Source: Doryteuthis pealeii (Eukaryota > Mollusca > Cephalopoda > Myopsida > Loliginidae). From it: 64,000 nucleotides of DNA. Below the pieces are notes generated by a model. The model searched no databases, had not been told where the DNA came from, and saw only the letters and a program-made list of their open reading frames with translations. Where the stretch lies: assembly GCA_023376005.1 (NCBI GenBank), contig CM042156.1, positions 45,798,909-45,862,908 on the forward strand, written 5' to 3'. Below are positions 56,885 through 64,000 of this stretch, piece by piece; position 1 is the first letter of the stretch, and every line of letters starts with the position of its first letter. The position numbers and the translations under genes were made by a program.

Positions 56885-57325
56885 AGGGGTACGTGTACTC
56901 AAATAAACACAGGGGGTGGAATATTCGTAAAAATAAAAGTCCGATAAGATTGCTTTATATCTGTCCAATGTCCCTTTTCTTTTTCTTTTTTTTTTCTACT
57001 TCCGAAAGCAGATGGTCTCCGTGAACCAAGCCACTCCTGCTTTTTATCTTACCCCTCATATGGATTATTTCCTCGAGTTGACACAGACCGGGAGATTCAC
57101 TTAGACCTGCGAGTCTTTTATTTTATTCTATTTTTTAAAACTTTTTTTTTTATATACCCCATCACAAACACCTTTTTCCTCTTTTCTCCCTTTCCAGCCG
57201 TCCTTCATAGATCGTTGTTCTGTAATAAAAAAAGAAAAAAACAGAAAAAGAAAAAGAAGGGCAAATTAGACATCAATTAACGAAATGGACCTGTCGAGTT
57301 GATTTTCATGATTGAAATACAAAAT
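56885..57325. other. No recognisable feature
   Basis: Pyrimidine-rich in places and homopolymer-rich. No protein or repeat family recognised. Confidence 0.4.
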
Positions 57326-57327
57326 AA

Positions 57328-57425
57328 GATAATGGGGCATCCCATCGTGGTGCAATGGTTAGAAAAGCTAGTCTCGCATCTCCATACTTGCGACCTTGTT
57401 TCACATCCAACCCGTGGCAAACAGA
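57328..57425 (+). mobile_element. S6 tRNA-like SINE head
   Basis: 'gcatcccatcgtggtgcaat' then 'ggttagaaaagctagtctcg' and 'gcgaccttgtttcacatcc'. The head is tRNA-like; the body is truncated. Confidence 0.6.
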
Positions 57426-57522
57426 TAAATATATGTAAAATGAAATAATGTAAAATTTTGATCAGTTTCCTTTTATTATGAGTTGAGGAGAATTTCTGAC
57501 TTTGAAGTTTATTAAAATTGGC

Positions 57523-57534
57523 ATATATATATAT

Positions 57535-57608
<74 letters not shown>

Positions 57609-57627
57609 TATTAATATATATATATAT
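57523..57627. repeat. (TA)n microsatellite
   Basis: Long interrupted TA run. Confidence 0.92.
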
Positions 57628-57770
57628 GAGGTGGAATGAAAACATCACACAATGCTGTTAAAGAGAAAACAATTTATAATATAATCTCTTTAACAGCATT
57701 GTGTGATGTTTTCATTCCACCTTTTCATACTCATACTGTCGGATTCATTTCCTTTCTTTTAACTTATATA
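57628..57770. mobile_element. X1 hairpin element, short copy
   Basis: The arms 'ggtggaatgaaaacatcaca' and 'tgtgatgttttcattccacc' (37 bp) face each other around a 17-bp loop, followed by 'catactgtcggattcatttc' and (TA)n. No hammerhead core remains. Confidence 0.7.
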
Positions 57771-57786
57771 TATTATATATATATAT

Positions 57787-57816
<30 letters not shown>

Positions 57817-57817
<1 letters not shown>

Positions 57818-58230
57818 AAGATAAATCTAATGAGTCAGACGAACCTACTAAAAGTTTCGCTTAATGCTCTTCAGTTCTGAGATCTGACTCCGATCTCAGC
57901 CCTGAAGGGCATTAAGCGAAACTTTTAGTAGGTTCGTCTGACTCATTAGATTTATCTTTATTATTTGCTCTACTTAGGTATTGAGCACTTTTTACTTATT
58001 AGCTTTAGTCTCCTGGTGGTTTTATATGAATATATATATCTTATATATATCTATATATATGCATATAAATTGTTTTTTCTTTTGGCCAAAATATTGTACC
58101 AATAGATTATTTTTTGTTGGTATGATTATCTTGGTCTTTTCTTTTTTCCAAAAATTTTTTCTCCCCAGTTGATGTTTGGTAGTATATTTTTACAATCAAA
58201 CTATTTGCTGGGTTTTTTCTCACCGCGAGT
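57817..58230. mobile_element. X2 hairpin element with paired inverted hammerhead copies
   Basis: Arms of about 58 bp (57,817-57,874 and 57,902-57,960) are near-perfect complements, each holding a hammerhead-like core, one per strand. Then 'gtattgagcactttttact' and 'ttcttttggccaaaat', shared with 59.7-59.9 kb. Confidence 0.7.
57832..57890 (-). ncRNA. Hammerhead-like ribozyme in X2
   Basis: Minus strand. The core CTGAAGA (57,868-57,874) fits CUGANGA. Stem II is GC-ATTAA-GC, then GAAA. Stem III is AC/GT with loop TTTTA, and the triplet is GTA. The outer stem I pairs GAGTCAGA with TCTGACTC (8 bp) across an internal loop, but the pairs next to the core are poor. The plus-strand partner in the right arm has CTGAAGG (A9 changed to G), so it is probably dead. 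Confidence 0.6.
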
Positions 58231-58232
58231 TT

Positions 58233-58234
<2 letters not shown>

Positions 58235-58295
<61 letters not shown>
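58235..58295. repeat. (TA)n microsatellite
   Basis: TA run at the end of the X2 copy. Confidence 0.93.
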
Positions 58296-58297
<2 letters not shown>

Positions 58298-58511
58298 TTG
58301 AAAGGAAGGAAAAACTCAACAACGTTATTCCATAATAAATTTATTTTCGACCAAAATTGGGGCCTTTATAAATCCAAGTAGATTTAATATAGCTCCCCAA
58401 AATTTCGTCTCATCAGATGGTAGATCAAGATAATTTGAATTGCATAACTGAAAAATTTATTTCTCAAAATTTTTTTTTTTTTAAATTTTACAAACCGCTT
58501 GGAAAGAAAGC

Positions 58512-58831
58512 TGGGTTCCCACCCACTACACAAGATTGCTGCGTGCTGTCTTGAACAAATCCTGGAAGTAGCACTCCACAAAAAAGAAGCTGTATGGCCA
58601 ATTACCTCCTATCACACAAACCATCCGAGATAGACGGACAATATATGTTGAACACTGGTGGAGAAGTAACTACAAATTCATAAGTTACGTTCTCCTCTGG
58701 ACACGAACCAATGAACACACAAGATTGGGTCGATCAGCAAAAAACCTACATTGATCAGCTTTGCACTGATACTAGATGCCGTGAGGAGGAACTGCCAGGA
58801 GCGATAACCAATAGGGCCGAGTGGATAGAGA
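58512..58831 (+). pseudogene. RTE-like non-LTR retrotransposon C-terminal relic
   Basis: The frame reads THYTRLLRAVLNKSWK, stop, HSTKKKLYGQLPPITQTI, RDRRTIYVEHWWRS, ISYVLLWTR and then, after a one-base shift at the A-run near 58,740, AKTYIDQLCTDTRCREEELP, GAITNRAEW. This is the tail seen in many invertebrate elements: '..LN.SW..H....LYG.LP.I..TI..RR..F.GH.WRS...' plus 'G.PA.TYIDQL..DTG...E.LP.AM.DR..W'. The reverse transcriptase and endonuclease are absent. One TAG stop (58,569) and one frameshift. Similar to 10.0 kb. It passes into a GA microsatellite. Confidence 0.82.
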
Positions 58832-58943
58832 GAGAGGGGGGGAGAGAGAGAGAGAGAGACCCAGATGAAGATGTCCAACCGCAATAGCAGCACACGCTTT
58901 AGTTAGAAGAACCGAAACATGACATTAGAATGTAATAAGAAAT

Positions 58944-58995
<52 letters not shown>

Positions 58996-59018
58996 GAGAG
59001 AGAGAGTGTGTGTGTGTG
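58830..59018. repeat. (GA)n and (GT)n microsatellites
   Basis: GA runs at 58,826-58,858 and 58,946-59,006, then GT. Confidence 0.9.
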
Positions 59019-59397
59019 TATCATGGAAATCCGTGCAGTCAGCACGGCCTAATGATAATAATGATGATGAATATTATTGTGTTAGATAATTAGAGGATGA
59101 GATAAATTATTTTAGAGGAAGTGCGTAATTTTTATCTTTCGAACTGTTTTCATCTTTATCATGATATATAAAAACACAACTTTTCGGCCGTTGTATTCTC
59201 TGACCTTTTTCAGGTGTCCCTTGCTTATCCGAGCATAACAATAATTCAACTTGGGAAATCATTTTGAATTGTTTGACTGTTGAGTAATTCATAAAGATCT
59301 CACCCAAATAATAACGCCATTGTTTTTTGAACGCCCATCAATCCGAGAAGCGTCGCGAAAAGCGTCACGAGAAGCGTCACGATAATTTAGTAAAAAG

Positions 59398-59398
<1 letters not shown>
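59019..59398. other. No recognisable feature
   Basis: AT-rich. Includes the small tandem 'gaagcgtcgcgaaaagcgtc' repeats near 59,347-59,380. Confidence 0.4.
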
Positions 59399-59399
<1 letters not shown>

Positions 59400-59449
<50 letters not shown>

Positions 59450-59541
59450 TATTAGTGTTTGTTGGAAATTCGAAGCGTAAAATCCAGTGGTATCAGTTAT
59501 TATCCGATATTTTAAATTTTAACGTATTCTACTTTAAAAAA

Positions 59542-59581
<40 letters not shown>
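59400..59581. repeat. (TA)n microsatellites
   Basis: TA runs at 59,400-59,447 and 59,548-59,581. Confidence 0.92.
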
Positions 59582-59583
<2 letters not shown>

Positions 59584-59940
59584 ACCTACATGAGTCAGAC
59601 GCTGTCTAACTAGGTTTCAGCTGAATGGTTCTTCCGGATAAGAACTATTCGGGTGAAACCTAGGTAGATAGTGTCATGTAGCTCCCCATAATGATGCTCT
59701 ACTCAATGTATTGAGCACTTTTTACATTTATCTTAGAAAACTCCTCCGGTGTTTTTTTTTCTTTCTTTCTTTCTTTTGGCCACTACATACGGTACTGATG
59801 ATTATTTTCAGAAAGTACGGGTATGATGGTCTTTTCTGTTTTAAATTTTTTCCCCAGATGTCAGTTTGAAAATATTTTTCATTTTGAAAAACTGAATTAT
59901 CTGGGGGTTTCCCACACCGGTAGAGTTTAGAAGTAAAAAA
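59582..59940. mobile_element. X2 hairpin element, decayed copy
   Basis: The arms around 'ctaactaggtttcagctgaa' and 'ttcgggtgaaacctaggtag' are imperfect complements. The minus strand aligns with the 57.8 kb hammerhead ('gtctgactcatgtag' against 'gtctgactcattag'), but the core is lost. The shared body 'atgtattgagcactttttac' is at about 59,706. Confidence 0.6.
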
Positions 59941-60119
59941 TAATTGAAGATATCCAAAAAATTAGAATTTGAATAGTAAGAGAAGGGAAAATCGTTAGTG
60001 GTGTTCATGATTAAAACATAAACAAATCAATTATGGAAGACCAAAACAATCAATGGATCTGCGAGACTAACTTTTTTTATCCCACCCTCTATCCCAGGTA
60101 ACGACGGGTAGCCGTTTCT

Positions 60120-61690
60120 AGTATAGAATAAAGCTTAAGCAAAGCAATTACCTTATTCGTATTTTATTACATATAGTATCTTTTGATGTTCCCTAACTTG
60201 TCTGAAAGATTTTGAAGCTTATTTAATATTCAATATATGGTGTAGCGATGTCAAACATACTTGCCTCTCCCCGGATCAGTTCACTATAAATAGTAAGGAA
60301 TCTTCACTATAACTGGACCACAGCTAATTTATATTGAATAAAAATCCTATGTAAATCAATTACCTAGTTAGCCTCTTATTGCACTACCTGTTATCTAACT
60401 TGATTCCGTAATGTGGTGAAGTCAAATATATTTGTCTCCCCATGGATCAGTTCACTATAAATACTAAACAGTCTTCACCTTAACTGGACCACAGTTAAGT
60501 TATACGTATTTTACCAACCACTCTGCATACATAGTGGCGAAGTCAAACAAAGTTATCCCCCCCCCCTGGATCAGTTTACTGTACATACTAAAAGAATCTT
60601 CACCTTAACTGGACCACAGTTAAGTTATACTGAATGAAGCTTAAGTAAAGCAATTACCTTGTTCATATTTTATTACATATGGTATCGTTTGATGTCCCTA
60701 ACTTGTCTGAAAGGTTTTGAAGCTTATGTAATATTCAATATAAGGTGTAGCGATGTCAAACATACTTTCCTCTCCCCGGATCAGTTCACTATAAATACTA
60801 AATAATCCCTCACCTAAATAATTACGAAGATTTTATTTATATTCCAAGATATTTAAAAATTAAAATATACATAGAAATAGCATTGAAATTCTTCTTCAAA
60901 ATGTCTAGTATTTGTGAATCTCAGAAGTACATAAATCAATACACTAGGTATATTTTGTATCACCCCTCTACCCAAGCGACACTGGGTAGTCCCTTCTAGT
61001 ACTGAATAAAGTTTAAGTAAAGCAATTACTTTGTTCGTCTTTTATTACAATACCTGTTATTTAATTTTATTGTGAGGAAGTCGAACATAGTTATCTTTCC
61101 CTGTATCAGTTCACTGAATTCTGTTATTTAATTTTATTCCATACTATGAGGAAGTCGAACATAGTTATCTCCCCCTGTATCAGTTCACTGAATTCTAAAA
61201 GACTCTTCACCTTAACTGGACCACAGTTAAGTTATACTGAATAAAGCTTAAGCAAAGTAATTACCTTGTCTTTTATTACATATGGTATATTTTGAAAGAT
61301 TTTAAAGCTCATGTATTCTATGAGGAAATCGAACATAGTTATCTCTCCCTGTATCAGTTCACTGAATTCTAAAAGACTCTTCAACTTAACTGGACCACAG
61401 TTAAGTAATACTGAATGAAGCTTAAGTAAAGCAATTACCTTGTTCGTATTTTATTACATATAGTATCTTTTGATGTTCCCTAACTTGTCTGAAAGGTTTT
61501 GAAGCTTATGTAATATTCAATATATGGTGTAGCGATGTCAAACTTACTTGCCTCTCCCCGGATCAGTTCACTATAAATACTTAATACTAAATAATCCCTC
61601 GTCTAAACTGAACCATAGTTAACTTATATTGAATAAAGCTTGAATAAAGCAATTACTCAGTTCGTCTTTTATTACAAGTCTAAACTGAAT
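60120..61690. repeat. Irregular tandem array, about 1.57 kb
   Basis: The blocks 'ggatcagttcactataaata', 'cttaactggaccacagttaa' and 'gaataaagcttaagtaaagc' plus 'aattaccttgttcg' recur at least six times (near 60,126, 60,310, 60,480, 60,610, 61,020, 61,215, 61,390, 61,605). Spacing ranges from about 120 to 400 bp with nested deletions. Non-coding. Confidence 0.85.
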
Positions 61691-61861
61691 ACAAAGATTT
61701 TAAAAAGAAAGGGATCGCACTAATGCAGTTCAAGAACGGACATATATTTTGTTCCAACCTAATTTTATGTTCTTTTTGTACGTACAAAAACTGAATGAAA
61801 AATTCAGTTGTAGGCAAATAGCTTTGTATAAATATCTACAATCCCCTTCAAAAGGCAATTC

Positions 61862-61862
<1 letters not shown>

Positions 61863-61922
<60 letters not shown>
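61863..61922. repeat. (ATT)n microsatellite
   Basis: About 20 units of ATT; the poly-Asn peptide on the minus strand is its translation. Confidence 0.95.
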
Positions 61923-61923
<1 letters not shown>

Positions 61924-62248
61924 CTTGACAACAAGTGAAGCTCGGCGTCAAGCCTTTGCCCGTAAACGACCACCCATATCGTCTCCAAACATATCGTCTC
62001 TTTGTACACGCGCGTGGACGAATGGCCGCCCAGGTTGTACTTTTCTTATATTTATGCGAAGTGCGGCGATAAATAAATTGTCCAGCCAAGCAATTTGTCT
62101 CTGTTAATTACCTTTACACAAAGATGGCGTGACTTGTGTGTTGGTATCTTTCGAAAATTGTTCAGGGTTGATCTTTAACCGGATTGGAATCTTGTTTCAA
62201 ATCAGTGATAATTGGGCGCCTTATTTTTGGAATTATTTGATGAATGTA

Positions 62249-62291
62249 CAAGAAGAAGAAAGAAGAAGAAGAAGAAGAAGAAGAAGAAGAC
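62249..62291. repeat. (AAG)n microsatellite
   Basis: Run of AAG/AGA. Confidence 0.92.
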
Positions 62292-62444
62292 ACATACTAG
62301 AAATAGGGAAGGTCCAGTACTGAAAATATTCAAATAAATGTTTGTAATTGAATAACGGCAACAAAACCCGAAAGGAGGAAACACATTAAAAATATAGATA
62401 AATTATATAGATAAATAAAAACATTATAAAAAAGCAAAACAAAC

Positions 62445-62476
<32 letters not shown>

Positions 62477-62760
62477 TAACTTGTTCATGCGTGGAAATCC
62501 TGAAAATGATGTTAATGATTATATAAAATAAACTTCCGAGGGACTTGTGTGATAAAATCATGGTAGTTTTTGTTTGTTTTTTGTTTTTGTGTTTGCAACC
62601 AACTCAAGAGATTTAGAAGCATTCTTGTTTAATTTGTTTTAATTGGTAGATTTTAGCGGCATGTCAAACCGTCTAGGGTTATTTCATGCCTAGGGATTAG
62701 GGAACTGCAATCATTGTACGTTCATATTTACATTTTTATGTAGTTGTTTATCAAGGGCTA
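62292..62760. other. No gene; (CAA)n and an S4/S3 tail fragment
   Basis: CAA run at 62,443-62,476. 'ttagcggcatgtcaaacc' at about 62,652 is a tail fragment of S4 or S3. Otherwise unrecognised. Confidence 0.5.
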
Positions 62761-62762
62761 TT

Positions 62763-62765
<3 letters not shown>

Positions 62766-62811
<46 letters not shown>
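62766..62811. repeat. (TA)n microsatellite
   Basis: TA run at the 3' end of the S2 copy that follows on the minus strand. Confidence 0.92.
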
Positions 62812-62816
<5 letters not shown>

Positions 62817-63090
62817 AACCCCTCCACACGAGAAGGATGCGACACAAGGTCAGTTTCTTAAGCGGAGTTCAACAGGTTTGAATTCAGAGTTTTCCTTCTC
62901 CTAGACCGGTTGCCTAACCAAGGTTAAAGAGCCCAGTCTGCCCTACTATTTACCCATGGCTGAAAGGAGAGTAGGATTCATACCTTTCCAAAGAGTATTA
63001 GCGCTAAGTTAAATGTAATTACCACGTCCAGGATTTGAACTCGGGGCGACAAGTCCATTTCCCAATGACTTTAACCATTACACCACGCGC

Positions 63091-63092
<2 letters not shown>
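62812..63092 (-). mobile_element. S2 tRNA-like SINE, near full length
   Basis: Minus strand: 'gcgtggtgtaatggttaaag' (A-box side), 'ccccgagttcaaatcctgga' (B box), 'ttggaaaggtatgaatccta', 'gaccttgtgtcgcatccttc' and then a (TA)n tail. Nearly the same as the 29.8 kb copy, which suggests relatively recent spread. Confidence 0.82.
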
Positions 63093-63133
<41 letters not shown>

Positions 63134-63144
63134 TATATATATAT

Positions 63145-63187
<43 letters not shown>

Positions 63188-63204
63188 TTTCGACACCAGC
63201 TCAT

Positions 63205-63257
<53 letters not shown>

Positions 63258-63370
63258 TGTGTCTGTGTGCAGAAGAATGTGGTGTTTACGAAAAAGTTTG
63301 CCTTAGTCATAAGAATGTTTACAAATGGGTTAGACATAGGTTTGCTACTATGAGCTGGTGTCGAAAAGAC
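63093..63370. repeat. (TA)n-rich region with 27-bp inverted repeat
   Basis: TA runs at 63,093-63,184 and 63,212-63,250. The arms 'ttttcgacaccagctcatag' (about 63,187) and 'ctatgagctggtgtcgaaaa' (about 63,347) can form a long hairpin, as in the X1/X2 elements. No clear hammerhead core. Confidence 0.65.
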
Positions 63371-63464
63371 AGAACAAGTCGTGAAAAAACACTAACTCTT
63401 AGGGCGCAGCGGTTATCAAAGAACGGGCACCTTATATATTGAATGACCCTCGCGTATTCCTATA

Positions 63465-63469
63465 TATAC

Positions 63470-63519
<50 letters not shown>
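63465..63519. repeat. (TA)n-(GT)n microsatellite
   Basis: TA then GT run. Confidence 0.92.
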
Positions 63520-63522
<3 letters not shown>

Positions 63523-63524
63523 CA

Positions 63525-63620
63525 CCGGATACCGTCTAGAGGACTTATCAAGAGCGGTGGCCCTTAGGGACGGATAGCGAGATATGTAGATAGATATAAA
63601 GAGAGAGACAAACAGACAGA
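63525..63620. repeat. Repeat fragment shared with 31.93 kb
   Basis: 'gtctagaggacttatcaaga' and 'gacggatagcgaga' parallel 'atctagagaagacttatcag' and 'aaggatggatgacgagaga' at 31,937-31,985. Both copies run into GA repeats. Confidence 0.55.
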
Positions 63621-63699
63621 CAGAGAAAGCCAAGTAAATCCATGCTGTCAGGACGACTTTTTGATCAGGATGATGGTGATTATGATGATCCTTCTTTGA

Positions 63700-64000
63700 A
63701 ACCAAACATTAATTTCACCTTTATATTTGAAAAGATATTTTGTTATTTATCTGTTTCTTTAAGTCAATCTTAATAAAACAAAAATGGGCGTCAATCTTTT
63801 GCTCTAAAAATATTATGTCATGAATATAAAGTTGTATGAATTTCATTCCCTTGACTATTCTCGTCGTAAACATATTCATATTTCATAATGTATATTGTGA
63901 AATTAATACAAACAAAGCCTTGTGCATTTCAAAATGGCTCACATTTCGACAATGACGAGAGTTCATCTTCTTTTAGTGTTACATATCGGATAGTCATAGC
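63700..64000. other. No recognisable feature
   Basis: AT-rich sequence with no repeat or coding signal seen. Confidence 0.4.

Noticed and set aside
63187..63370. Inverted repeat with 'gtgtcgaaaag', considered as another hammerhead
   Set aside because: There is no CUGANGA core in register with the GAAA; only the hairpin is supported.

Overview
The window is AT-rich, animal-type non-coding DNA. It is dense in microsatellites (AG/CT, AT, AC/GT, GAAA, TCTA, AAG) and in dispersed repeats, and I see no intact protein-coding gene. The long predicted proteins are translations of simple repeats such as Ser-Leu or Arg-Glu runs. The eukaryotic initiator tRNA, pol III-type SINEs, RTE-like and RNase H-bearing non-LTR retrotransposon relics, mariner and hAT-like elements, and hammerhead-bearing retroelements point to a metazoan. 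A lophotrochozoan, perhaps a mollusc, is my guess; it is inference, not proof.

Layout. 1-12.8 kb: microsatellites, SINE-like families (called S1-S6 here), a 274-bp MITE, two head-to-tail copies of an AT-rich element (5.0-7.7 kb) and an RTE-like 3' relic (10.0-10.4 kb). 12.8-18.1 kb: very AT-rich cluster of three elements with long terminal inverted repeats, with a solitary initiator tRNA-Met gene at 14,648-14,719. 18.1-23.1 kb: mostly unrecognised sequence with a 662-bp MITE. 23.3-31.9 kb: nested SINE/MITE/LINE mosaic, including a mariner transposase relic and a non-LTR relic with an inverted 5' part. 31.9-37.7 kb: GA-rich and duplicated repeats plus two hAT-like MITEs. 37.7-49.1 kb: two long fold-back palindromes abutting either side of a 100-N gap. 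49.1-64 kb: a zone rich in (TA)n and in hammerhead ribozyme-like elements, another RTE-like relic and a complex tandem array (60.1-61.7 kb).

Most notable: (1) a short tRNA-headed element whose 3' part folds as a type I hammerhead ribozyme (52,565-52,617 and 52,877-52,929, minus strand, in a 312-bp tandem duplication; a decayed third copy at 83-136); (2) further hammerhead-like motifs at 54.6, 54.8, 56.0 and 57.8 kb, mostly in (TA)n-flanked hairpin elements; (3) a palindromic hAT-like MITE family with exact 8-bp target duplications, one copy of which lies at the centre of an 8.7-kb palindrome; (4) both contig ends at the gap are fold-backs, which looks like an assembly or read artefact.

The only gene I expect to function is the tRNA. 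Everything else supported here is mobile-element-derived or simple repeat. Family names S1-S6, T, E, R5, X1 and X2 are local labels, not database names.
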